Shown here piece by piece: positions 8,130 to 16,068 of a stretch of DNA of 54,210 nucleotides; positions within the stretch are counted from its first letter, which is position 1, and each line of letters opens with the position of its first letter. The notes below the pieces were generated by a model. It was not told the origin of the DNA, did no database searches, and saw nothing but the letters and a program-made list of their open reading frames with translations. The stretch spans positions 1-54,210 of the forward strand of contig JAGFJD010000028.1 in NCBI GenBank assembly GCA_024102975.1, read 5' to 3'. Source of the stretch: Phaeodactylibacter sp. (GTDB lineage: Bacteria > Bacteroidota > Bacteroidia > Chitinophagales > Saprospiraceae). The translations under genes were made by a program, and so were the position numbers.

Positions 8130-9623
8130 ATGAATGACCTGACCATTAACCCCTTTGCCGACTACGGCAACATCATCGTCGGCGAGCGATTCATCCCGCG
8201 CAAAGCCGAACTGCGGGCGATTCACAACCGGGTGCTGCCCTGGGACGGCGGCAACCTGGCCGTGGTCGGCGACTACCGCATCGGCAAGAGCAGCCTGGTG
8301 TACAACGCCCTGATGGAGCAAAAGGAAGCCCTGCTCGAAAAGAAAATCATGCCGATGTGGATCGACATCGGCACCTATGAGGATATATCCTCTTTTTTCC
8401 GGGCCATGATCAACAAAACCTGGGAAGAACTGGAGGAACAGGAATGGGTCACGCCGGCTATACAACGGTCCTACGAACAACTGATGCAGGCGCAGCGTCC
8501 CTGGAGCGAAGAGGTCGAACTGGTCCAGCGGTTCTTTGCCAAAGTGCGCAAGAACGATATAAAAGTTATTGTCGTGTTGGACGAATTCGACCATGCCCGC
8601 TACCTGTTTCGCGACAAGCTCTCCGGCTTCCAGGCGCTGCGGGAATTATCCTACCGGCCCGAATGGAAAGTCACCCTAATCACCTGTTCGCGCCGGACCA
8701 TCAAGGACATCGAGTTGCAGACCCGCGCCATATCTACCTTTGCCGGCATTTGCCACGACCTCTACCTCGGCGTTTTCCAGCCCGCCGAGCAGGAGGTTTT
8801 TTTCGAAAAACTGAGCCGGGCCGGGATTCCCGTCGATGAAGACTTAAAAAGCCAGTTTGAGTTCTTCTGCGGCGGGCATCCTTTCCACATGGATCAGCTG
8901 GGTTATGCCCTGGTGGAACAATACCGGGAATCGGGCACGCTGGATTTTGCGCAGGCCGCCGAAATGGTCGAACATGGCTTCATCGACAAGTATGACTACA
9001 TCATCCGCATCCTTCGCGAAGACGGTAGCCTTTCCAAACTGCTCCAGATCCTTTTCGGCCCTGTCGTCGACGTCGACGAGATCGACATCGACCGGCTCAG
9101 CCGCTTTGGGTTCGTCCGAAAGTCGGCCGACGGAAAGTACGAAACCTACTCCCGGCACTTTTTCACCTACCTCAAGATCGTGGAACGGCGGGAAAACTTC
9201 TGGCCGGCCTGGAAAAACATGGAAACGCGGCTGCGGCAACTGGTGCGTTCCACCCTGGAGCGCCACTACGGCGCCGGCTGGCTGCCTGCCCTGGAAAAGG
9301 CCCATCCCGAGCTGAGCCGCGACATTTTCGACCGCCTGCGCGGCGAGTTGCAGGTCGAACAGGCCTACTTCGAAAGCCGCGCTCCCCGCAACCTGCTCGA
9401 GATTGCCCAGCCCCGGGATCTCTTCGCCATTGTCGACGCCTACTGGGAACAATTTTCCTCAGTTGTCCAGCAAGACCACGATGAATGGTCAGAGCGGGCG
9501 CGCCTGCTCTCCGTTGCCGGCGCCCCCCTTTCTCAGGACCGTGACCAGTCGGCCCAGGAAAGCCAACGCCGCCAGGCAGAAGCCCTGATCCAGGAGATTC
9601 TTGAAAATATTGAAATGGGGTAG
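8130..9623 (+). CDS. AAA/STAND-type NTPase with HEPN-like C-terminal region
   Basis: This 497-residue protein begins 8 bp after the previous stop, so the two are surely co-transcribed. Walker A is GDYRIGKS (47-54) and Walker B is VIVVLDE (D151, E152), followed by a CSR sensor-like segment near 199. The part from 165 to 365 resembles the lid and winged-helix region of archaeal-type ATPases. The last 130 residues (LRQLVRSTLERHYGAGW, then LLEIAQPRDLFAIV) match by eye the pattern of Swt1-type HEPN domains. The expected RNase motif (R-x4-6-H) is not visible, since the matching stretch reads SVAGAPLSQDRD. It may bind RNA or a partner rather than cut. ATG 8130 is chosen over 8094, which lies within the previous gene. 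Confidence 0.7.
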   Translation: MNDLTINPFADYGNIIVGERFIPRKAELRAIHNRVLPWDGGNLAVVGDYRIGKSSLVYNALMEQKEALLEKKIMPMWIDIGTYEDISSFFRAMINKTWEELEEQEWVTPAIQRSYEQLMQAQRPWSEEVELVQRFFAKVRKNDIKVIVVLDEFDHARYLFRDKLSGFQALRELSYRPEWKVTLITCSRRTIKDIELQTRAISTFAGICHDLYLGVFQPAEQEVFFEKLSRAGIPVDEDLKSQFEFFCGGHPFHMDQLGYALVEQYRESGTLDFAQAAEMVEHGFIDKYDYIIRILREDGSLSKLLQILFGPVVDVDEIDIDRLSRFGFVRKSADGKYETYSRHFFTYLKIVERRENFWPAWKNMETRLRQLVRSTLERHYGAGWLPALEKAHPELSRDIFDRLRGELQVEQAYFESRAPRNLLEIAQPRDLFAIVDAYWEQFSSVVQQDHDEWSERARLLSVAGAPLSQDRDQSAQESQRRQAEALIQEILENIEMG

Positions 9624-9648
9624 CGCTACCATTCATATCACAAAACGA

Positions 9649-10842
9649 ATGAAAGAAAAGATCAGCCAACTCATCGCCAACCCGAGGAACATCATCCTGC
9701 TCTACGCCCTGTTCGCCATAGCCGCCAGCGTCCAGGCCGTCGCCGCCGGCAAAAAGACCTACCTCGAAGGCGGCCGGGAGTACAACCACTACAACAACTA
9801 CACGATCTTCAAAGCGTCGTTTTTCCACCTGAAGAACGACCAGGACCTGTACATCCTGTACCCGGAAGAACACTGGGACCTGTACAAATACACCCCCACC
9901 TTCTCCGTTTTTTTCGGGCTGTTCGCCGTCACCCCGGACTGGCTCGGCCTCAGCCTGTGGAACCTGCTGAATGCCCTCGTTCTGTTATTCGCCGTCTACT
10001 ACCTGCCAAAGCTGGACAACCGGGAGAAAGGGCTGATCCTGCTGATCGCCCTGATCGAGCTGATGACCTCCATGCAGAATGCGCAATCGAACGCCCTGAT
10101 CGCGGGGTTGCTGATCCTGGCTTTGGGGCTGCTAGAAAAGAGGAACTACTCCCTTGCCGCCCTGAGCATCGTATGCACGGCATTCATCAAACTGTTCGGG
10201 ATCGTGGGGTTCGCCCTGTTTATTTTTTACCCGCAGAAGTGGAAGCTGATCCTTTATGCCGCTTTGTGGACGGCGGTGCTGTTCGTCGTGCCCCTGGCCG
10301 TTGTCGATTACGGGCAGTATATGGCACTGCTGGACAGCTACCGGCGCATGCTGGCCGAAGACCATTCTCTGTCCTACGGGTATTCGGTCATGGGATGGCT
10401 GCACACCTGGTTTTCGGTTTCCATAAGCAAGAATATCGTCGTCCTGGCCGGCGTCATCTTGTTCCTGCTCCCGCTGGCCAACCTGAAAGCCTATAAGGAT
10501 TTCGGTTACCGGTATTTGCTGCTGGTATCCGTCCTGATCTGGGTGGTGATCTTCAACCACAAGGCAGAGTCGGCGACCTTTATCATCGCCATGGCCGGTG
10601 TGGCGCTGTGGTATGTAAACAGCGAAAAGAGCGCGCTCGATACCGTTTTGTTCATCAGCGCTTTTGTACTGACTTCCCTCTCGCCAACCGATATTTTCCC
10701 GCGGCCGGTAAGGGAGGAATGGGTCAAGCCCTACGTGCTGAAAGCCGTTCCCTGCATCCTGATCTGGGGGAAGGTGCTTTGGGACATGGCCACCTGGAGG
10801 CCGGGCAGGGAGAGAGGCAATGACCTGGGAACAGCGTTTTAA
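9649..10842 (+). CDS. GT87-like (DUF2029) membrane glycosyltransferase
   Basis: This 397-residue protein has about ten hydrophobic segments. After the first segment there is a long outer loop with the tract YNHYNNYTIFKASFFHL, then LYKYTPTFSVFFG, the pattern of DUF2029/GT87 enzymes. These polytopic transferases use polyprenyl-phosphate sugars to build cell-envelope glycans. ATG 9649 lies 25 bp after the NTPase stop. A TTG at 9601 is in frame but overlaps that gene, so it is not used. It may be part of the same transcript but has no evident link to the CHAT cassette. A GC-rich hairpin follows at 10858. Confidence 0.7.
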   Translation: MKEKISQLIANPRNIILLYALFAIAASVQAVAAGKKTYLEGGREYNHYNNYTIFKASFFHLKNDQDLYILYPEEHWDLYKYTPTFSVFFGLFAVTPDWLGLSLWNLLNALVLLFAVYYLPKLDNREKGLILLIALIELMTSMQNAQSNALIAGLLILALGLLEKRNYSLAALSIVCTAFIKLFGIVGFALFIFYPQKWKLILYAALWTAVLFVVPLAVVDYGQYMALLDSYRRMLAEDHSLSYGYSVMGWLHTWFSVSISKNIVVLAGVILFLLPLANLKAYKDFGYRYLLLVSVLIWVVIFNHKAESATFIIAMAGVALWYVNSEKSALDTVLFISAFVLTSLSPTDIFPRPVREEWVKPYVLKAVPCILIWGKVLWDMATWRPGRERGNDLGTAF

Positions 10843-10857
10843 GGCAGTAATTAAGCC

Positions 10858-10876
10858 ACCCGGCGTTGGGCCGGGT
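10858..10876 (+). terminator. Candidate terminator hairpin
   Basis: ACCCGGC and GCCGGGT form a perfect 7-bp stem around GTTGG, 16 bp after the membrane protein stop, followed by TTATT. The T-tract is weak, so this is only a likely terminator. The rest of the gap to 11038 shows no gene. Confidence 0.5.
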
Positions 10877-11038
10877 TATTGGGTATTGCCGGAAGTTCTG
10901 CCCGGCGTCAATAACCAGTAACACCAGGCAACCCGCAACAGGCAAAATAACAAATAACTTCCTCCGCTCCACGCAAGCCCCCCTCCCCGGCAACAACCTT
11001 CCCGGAATTTTGTATTTTACCCCCACAAAAAAGAGCCT

Positions 11039-11545
11039 ATGAGACACCTTGCCGGAGCCATGGCCCTGGCCGCGCTGCTGACGGCCTGCGGCCGGGGAAA
11101 AGAACTGAGTTCGCTGGATCCCGTCAACTGGGAGAAACGGCGGATAACCCTGCAACAGCCGGACAGCCTGTCCCATGGCAGCACCTACCTGTCCATCTAC
11201 TCGGAAATATACGACCGCAACGTGCAGATCACGCATCCGCTGACGGCTACCGTCAGCATGCGGAATAAAAGTTCTGCCGACTCCGTCTACATACACCGGG
11301 CGGATTACTACAGCACCGACGGGCGGCTGATCCGCACCTATTTCGACTATCCCATCTTTATCCGGCCCCTGGAGACGATCGAGATCGTCATTGACCAGAG
11401 CGATAAGGAGGGCGGCACCGGCGCGAACTTCATCTTTGAGTGGTCGGTGCAAAAAGGGGCCCTGGAGCCCTTTTTCGAGGCGGTGATGATCTCCACGACG
11501 GGGCAGCAGGGGATTTCCTTTACGACGCAGGGGGTGAAGCGGTAG
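11039..11545 (+). CDS. DUF3124 family lipoprotein
   Basis: This 168-residue protein has a lipoprotein signal ending in LLTAC (Cys17) and is probably anchored in the outer or inner membrane. The mature part, with GSTYLSIYSEIYDR, the stretch TATVSMRNKS and TYFDYPIFIRPLETIEIVI, matches the DUF3124 family, whose function is unknown. It precedes the DUF1538/P-II cluster by 38 bp on the same strand and may share its transcript. Confidence 0.75.
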   Translation: MRHLAGAMALAALLTACGRGKELSSLDPVNWEKRRITLQQPDSLSHGSTYLSIYSEIYDRNVQITHPLTATVSMRNKSSADSVYIHRADYYSTDGRLIRTYFDYPIFIRPLETIEIVIDQSDKEGGTGANFIFEWSVQKGALEPFFEAVMISTTGQQGISFTTQGVKR

Positions 11546-11583
11546 GGAGGCGGATATTCGGTTTTCGCGACCCAGGTATATCA

Positions 11584-12372
11584 ATGAAAAGCATAAGCCG
11601 GTTTATGAGGATCAAAGAACAGTATTGGGCCAGCGTGAAGGTGGCGTCACTGGTGTGGAAGAAGTTCAGGAATGCCTTTACGGACCTCGTCCCCATCATC
11701 CTGGTCGTTGCCTTTTTTCAGGTGGTGGTGCTTCAGCAGCCGTTTCCCCAGTTCCGGGAGGTCATCTTTGGCAGCCTGCTGGTGGTGGTGGGGCTGATGT
11801 TGTTTATCGAAGGGCTGGAGATGGGCCTGTTCCCCATCGGGGAGGCAATGGCTTATGCGCTGGCGCGGAAAGGGAGCATCTTCTGGTTGTTGCTCTTCGC
11901 TTTTGCCCTGGGTTTTTCCACGACGGTGGCGGAGCCGGCGCTGATCGCCGTCGCCAAAGAGGCGGCCAGGATTTCGGCGGGGGCGGGCCTGATCGAGGCC
12001 AGCCAAAGCGCCCGGGATGCTTACGCCAACGGCCTGCGGCTGTCGGTGGCGCTCTCAGTTGGGCTGGCCCTGGTGATCGGGGTGTTGCGCATCCTCCGGG
12101 ACTGGCCCCTGCCCTGGCTGATCATCGGCGGATACATCATGGTGATGGCCATGACCGCCATTGCGCCGGAGGAGATCGTCGGCCTGGCCTACGATGCGGG
12201 CGGGGTGACCACCTCTACCATTACGGTACCGCTGGTGGCGGCCCTGGGCGTGGGCCTGGCCAGCGTGATCAAGGGGCGCAGCCCGCTGGTCGACGGCTTC
12301 GGCCTCATTGCCTTTGCTTCGCTGATGCCCATGATCTTTGTCATGGGATACGGATTGATCGTTTTTCGTTAA
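11584..12372 (+). CDS. DUF1538 membrane protein, first copy
   Basis: This 262-residue polytopic protein begins with ATG 11584. It carries two signature loops, GFSTTVAEPALIAVAKEA and AYDAGGVTTSTITVPLVA, the conserved marks of DUF1538, a family predicted to transport something unknown. The next gene is a paralogue with the same two motifs, so a heteromeric transporter of two related subunits is likely. A long open frame on the same strand (from 11625) is only a shadow until the second copy begins. Co-transcription with the P-II-like gene suggests control by nucleotide or nitrogen/carbon status. Confidence 0.85.
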   Translation: MKSISRFMRIKEQYWASVKVASLVWKKFRNAFTDLVPIILVVAFFQVVVLQQPFPQFREVIFGSLLVVVGLMLFIEGLEMGLFPIGEAMAYALARKGSIFWLLLFAFALGFSTTVAEPALIAVAKEAARISAGAGLIEASQSARDAYANGLRLSVALSVGLALVIGVLRILRDWPLPWLIIGGYIMVMAMTAIAPEEIVGLAYDAGGVTTSTITVPLVAALGVGLASVIKGRSPLVDGFGLIAFASLMPMIFVMGYGLIVFR

Positions 12373-12383
12373 AAAGCTATAAT

Positions 12384-13166
12384 ATGTCCTCTGTGTTATC
12401 GGACCTGGGCGACACGCTGCTTTCTACCCTGCGCGACGTGGTGCCCGTCCTTTTGCTGATCCTTTTTTTCCAGCTGGTGGTATTGCGGCAGCCCATACCC
12501 CATCTGCGGAGGGTCATCCTCGGAGGCGTTTACGTGGTGATCGGGCTGGCGCTTTTCCTGCTGGGGCTGGAGAAAGCCCTGTTTCCATTGGGGGACATCA
12601 TGGCCAAACAGCTGTCCGATCCCGGCTTTGTGGCGGGCCCCGACGGCGGGCCGCCGGGCTGGGGCGATTACTACTGGATTTATATTTTTGCCGCCATGAT
12701 CGGCTTTTCCACCACCGTGGCCGAACCTGCGCTGATCGCTGTGGCGTTCAAGGCCAACGAAGTGTCGGGAGGCACCATCAGCCAGTGGGGCCTGCGGATT
12801 ACCGTCGCCCTGGGCGTGGCCTTCGGCCTGGCGCTGGGCGCCTTTCGCATCGTGACGGGCACGCCGCTTTACATTTACATTCTGGCTGGCTATATTGTGG
12901 TGGTCATTCAGACGGTTTTTGCCCCGAAGCAGCTCATCGCGCTGGCTTATGACTCCGGAGGGGTCACTACGTCTACCGTCACCGTGCCGCTCGTGGCGGC
13001 CCTGGGGCTGGGCCTCTCGGATTCGGTTCCCGGCAGGAACCCGGCGATCGACGGGTTCGGGCTCATCGCCTTTTCAAGCTTATTTCCCATCATCACCGTG
13101 CTGGCCTATGCCCAGTTTATGGAGTGGTGGATGAAAAAACAAAATAAACAGAACCATGCGGTTTAA
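12384..13166 (+). CDS. DUF1538 membrane protein, second copy
   Basis: This 260-residue protein begins 11 bp after the first copy. It holds GFSTTVAEPALIAVAFKA and AYDSGGVTTSTVTVPLVA. It differs from the first copy by a Gly/Pro-rich loop (GPDGGPPGWGDYYW) before the first motif and a positively charged tail. The stop overlaps the P-II-like gene by 11 bp, so translation of the two is probably coupled. The role is unknown, but the pair plus a P-II protein is the layout of a regulated channel or transporter, like AmtB with GlnK. Confidence 0.85.
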   Translation: MSSVLSDLGDTLLSTLRDVVPVLLLILFFQLVVLRQPIPHLRRVILGGVYVVIGLALFLLGLEKALFPLGDIMAKQLSDPGFVAGPDGGPPGWGDYYWIYIFAAMIGFSTTVAEPALIAVAFKANEVSGGTISQWGLRITVALGVAFGLALGAFRIVTGTPLYIYILAGYIVVVIQTVFAPKQLIALAYDSGGVTTSTVTVPLVAALGLGLSDSVPGRNPAIDGFGLIAFSSLFPIITVLAYAQFMEWWMKKQNKQNHAV

Positions 13167-13503
13167 AGTAACTATTGCCGTCGTCAAGCCCAATATCACG
13201 GACAAGATCGTCGAAGCAGCCAAAAAAGCGGGCGCTACCGGCGCCACGATCATCCCGGGCAGAGGCACCGGCATGCACGAAGCCAAGTCGTTCTTCGGCC
13301 TGAGCATCGAAGACCAGACGGACGTGATCCTGTTCCTCGTGGAGGAACACGTGGTAGAGAACCTGCTGGACGTCATCCAGACGGCCGGCAACTTCTCCGA
13401 ACCGGGCACCGGCATTGCTTTCGTGTTGCCCGTAGAGCACGTGGCCGGGCTGGAGAGCCAGATGAAGAAGTTTAAGGAGCAGGCGCGGGACCAGTATTTC
13501 TAA
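13156..13503 (+). CDS. P-II-like signalling protein
   Basis: This 115-residue protein has the length and pattern of P-II regulators: strand KVTIAVVKPNITDKIVEAAKKAGATGATII, then GRGTGMHEAKSFFGLSIEDQTDVILFLVEE, then GNFSEPGTGIAFVLPVEHVAGL. The C-terminal GTGIAFVLPVE corresponds to the GDGKIFVxPVE stretch of GlnB. The T-loop region lacks the usual uridylylated tyrosine of GlnB/GlnK, so control by ligand binding alone is likely. It overlaps the second DUF1538 gene by 11 bp, which argues that it binds that transporter. It is followed 14 bp later by a CBS-pair gene. Confidence 0.85.
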   Translation: MRFKVTIAVVKPNITDKIVEAAKKAGATGATIIPGRGTGMHEAKSFFGLSIEDQTDVILFLVEEHVVENLLDVIQTAGNFSEPGTGIAFVLPVEHVAGLESQMKKFKEQARDQYF

Positions 13504-13517
13504 AAACCATTTCCGAC

Positions 13518-13922
13518 ATGAATTCCAAAGGAAGAAGCTTTCAGAGCGCCAGAGACGTCATGGTCAAAAAGGTAGTCTTTGTCGACGGCATGGCCACCGC
13601 CAAGGAAGCCGTCGAGCTGATGCGCCGGGAGAAGGTCGAAGCGCTCATCGTCAAAAAACGCGATGCGCAGGACGCCTACGGCATCGTTGTGGTGCAAGAC
13701 CTCATCAAGGGAGTGATCATCCCCGACCGGACCTCGGAGGAGGTCAACGTTTTCGAGATCATGAACAAGCCCGCCATCAGCGTGCCGGCGGACATGGATG
13801 TACGCTACGTTGCCAGCCTGCTGATCCGCGCCGGCCTGCGCATGGCGCCGGTGGAGGAGAAGGGCGAATACGTCGGCATGATCTCGCTGACTACCCTTAT
13901 CCTGGACAATATGCTTTTCTGA
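13518..13922 (+). CDS. CBS-pair protein
   Basis: This 134-residue protein consists almost entirely of two CBS motifs: ARDVMVKKVVFVDGMATAKEAVELM and the matching EIMNKPAISVPADMDVRYVASLLI, the latter ending in GMISLTTLI. Such modules bind AMP, ATP or related nucleotides. Together with the P-II-like protein it gives the DUF1538 transporter two adenine-nucleotide sensors. It starts 14 bp after the P-II stop and ends the cluster. Confidence 0.8.
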   Translation: MNSKGRSFQSARDVMVKKVVFVDGMATAKEAVELMRREKVEALIVKKRDAQDAYGIVVVQDLIKGVIIPDRTSEEVNVFEIMNKPAISVPADMDVRYVASLLIRAGLRMAPVEEKGEYVGMISLTTLILDNMLF

Positions 13923-13936
13923 TCAAAATTATTGGT

Positions 13937-15391
13937 ATGAAACGATTTCTTTTTCTGCTCGCGCTCCTTCCGAACAGCGGGTTCGGACAAACCTGTTCCT
14001 GCTCTGACAACCTCGAATGGGTGATAAAAACTTTTACCGAAAATGACGCCGGCGCGCAGGCGACCATTGAATCCAAAGGCGAGCAAGCCTTCCAGGAGCA
14101 CAACGAGAAATTCCGGGAGAAGGTAAAAAAGATTAATGATCTTAGAACATGCACCCCGGTCCTGTACGAATGGCTCCTCTTTTTCCGGAGCGGCCATCTG
14201 GGGATACAGCTCCTGGATCAAAGCTCGGGGGGGCAGCAATTATCCGAAGAGGAGGCTATCGAAAAATACCGGAAAGAAAGGACGTATCCCGTTTCTGTCG
14301 AGGCGTTCGAAGAGGAAATGACCAAACGGAAGGAACCCGGATTCGAAGGGGTCTGGGCCTCTTCCGGATACAAGATCGGCATAAAAAAAGAGGGGGAGAA
14401 CTACATGGGTTTCATCATTGAAGCGGATGGCGTGTACTGGCACGAACGGCAGGTGAAGCTGGAAATTTTTCCTGCGGAGGCCAAAGGGCAATACAAGGCG
14501 TCCTACTATATGAGAGACCATTCGCTGCGGGAATTCCCGGATGTGAAACTTGTCGGCAATAATTTCCTGCAGGCCGGATTCACCGTCTGGGAACGGGTGA
14601 GCCCGCAGCAGGAAAACGACGCTGCTGCCGAAGCCTTTGCGAAGGATAGCGAAATCCTTGCCGCTCAGTCCCCCTTCGTCCGGAAGCTGTCCGACCGGAC
14701 TGCCCTGATTCGCATCTCTTCCTTTGCTTACGAGCATAAATCCCACCTCGACAGCATATTGTCCCAAAACCACGAAACAATCACCAACAGCGAAAACCTG
14801 ATCATCGACCTGCGGAACAACGGCGGCGGCAGCGACGAGAGTTTCTACGGGCTGATCCCTTACCTCTATACCAACCCAATCAGGGTAATTGGCCTGGAGT
14901 ACTACGCCTCGCCCGGCAATATGCAATTTATGCAGAGCATCCTAGACGACCCCGAATCGCCCGGAGACTGGAAGGAGTGGGCGGGGGAAATCCTGGCTGC
15001 CATGAAAGCGAATCCCGGGCAGTTCGTAACCACGGAAAGCGAACAGGTGTACGTTGAAAAAAGGGATACCGTTTATTCCCATCCAAATAACGTCGCCATC
15101 CTCATCAACAAGGGCTGCGCCAGCACTACGGAACAATTCCTGCTGGCTGCCAGACAGAGCAAAAAGGTGAAATTGTTCGGAACTTCCACCTTCGGCGCCC
15201 TGGATATATCCAATCAGGCCGAAGCCCCTTCGCCCTGCAACGAATTCAACCTGGTCTACTGCCTGACCCGGAGCAAACGAATCCCGGAAATGGCCATCGA
15301 TGAGGTTGGGATACAGCCGGACCACTACCTCGATCCTTCTATCCCGGAATATGAGTGGATCGATTTTGCCAGAGGGATCCTGGAGAGGTGA
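13937..15391 (+). CDS. Secreted S41 family peptidase
   Basis: This 484-residue protein has a signal peptide ending near GFGQ and a Cys pair just after it. The S41 core is visible as NLIIDLRNNGGGSDESF and then INKGCASTTEQFLLAARQ, in which S396 is the likely nucleophile, with E399 three residues later, and a following GTSTFGALD loop. No PDZ domain is seen, unlike in CtpA. It lies 14 bp after the CBS gene, so a shared transcript is possible, but it has its own upstream AT-rich segment. It probably acts in the periplasm or at the surface on unknown peptides. Confidence 0.8.
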   Translation: MKRFLFLLALLPNSGFGQTCSCSDNLEWVIKTFTENDAGAQATIESKGEQAFQEHNEKFREKVKKINDLRTCTPVLYEWLLFFRSGHLGIQLLDQSSGGQQLSEEEAIEKYRKERTYPVSVEAFEEEMTKRKEPGFEGVWASSGYKIGIKKEGENYMGFIIEADGVYWHERQVKLEIFPAEAKGQYKASYYMRDHSLREFPDVKLVGNNFLQAGFTVWERVSPQQENDAAAEAFAKDSEILAAQSPFVRKLSDRTALIRISSFAYEHKSHLDSILSQNHETITNSENLIIDLRNNGGGSDESFYGLIPYLYTNPIRVIGLEYYASPGNMQFMQSILDDPESPGDWKEWAGEILAAMKANPGQFVTTESEQVYVEKRDTVYSHPNNVAILINKGCASTTEQFLLAARQSKKVKLFGTSTFGALDISNQAEAPSPCNEFNLVYCLTRSKRIPEMAIDEVGIQPDHYLDPSIPEYEWIDFARGILER

Positions 15392-15511
15392 TCCTTACCG
15401 GATTTTGTATTTGGTGGCACCGGACCTTTTTTGCTGCTGCCGAAGACAGCGGAGAACAGCCGGGTTGCACCGGAAGTATCCCGCCAAAAGCAAACCGCGA
15501 AATTCAACAAT

Positions 15512-15946
15512 ATGAAAAACCAACTGCTCTTTTTTCTCCTTCTCCTCGTCGCCTGCCGCCTGCCTGCCCAGGACGAGGCCATCCTCCCAAAGCTCGAAGC
15601 CATCGCCATCATCGACCAGAAGGTGATGATGCCCATGCGCGACGGCATCCGCCTGGCCACCGACATCTACCGGCCGAAGACGGATAAGCCTGTGCCCGTC
15701 ATCTTCTCCAAAACGCCCTACAATTTCAACTCCTGGGTCGACGGAGAACTGTCGACCAGCAACTACTTCGCGCCCGGCCACCGCATCCGCATCGAGGTGT
15801 CGGGCAGCAACTTCCCGCGCTTTGAGCGCAACCTGAATACGGGAGGAAACAATTACGATGAGGCGGAAGGGGTAGTAGCCCGAAATAAGGTCCATCATTC
15901 AGTGAAATATCCCTCGCAGGTGCGGCTGCCGGTGGTGAGGAGGTAG
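15512..15946 (+). pseudogene. CocE/NonD-type hydrolase with internal deletion
   Basis: The 144-residue frame joins the two ends of a CocE-type alpha/beta hydrolase (normally about 550-650 residues). The first part has a signal peptide and [16 protein letters not shown], then [15 protein letters not shown]. The second part starts near residue 84 with [19 protein letters not shown] and ends in [11 protein letters not shown], the normal C-terminal jelly-roll end. The catalytic Ser, Asp and His region is gone. The join lies around 15740-15760, where GTCGAC occurs twice, 18 bp apart. It is in frame, so a short protein may still be made, but it cannot be an active hydrolase. Confidence 0.75.
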
Positions 15947-16068
15947 GGGGAGATGGAGGCTTGGTTTCATGTGTACATTGAAGTAAGCACTCAAAGAGGT
16001 GGACGCCTGCGGGTGCAATGCTAAGCGATCAAATGTACTGTTTAGTTTAGTTTACAACCCAACCGCAT

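Noticed and set aside
11625..12383. N-terminal extension of the second DUF1538 frame
   Set aside because: It overlaps the first DUF1538 gene in another frame, and the family start is at 12384.
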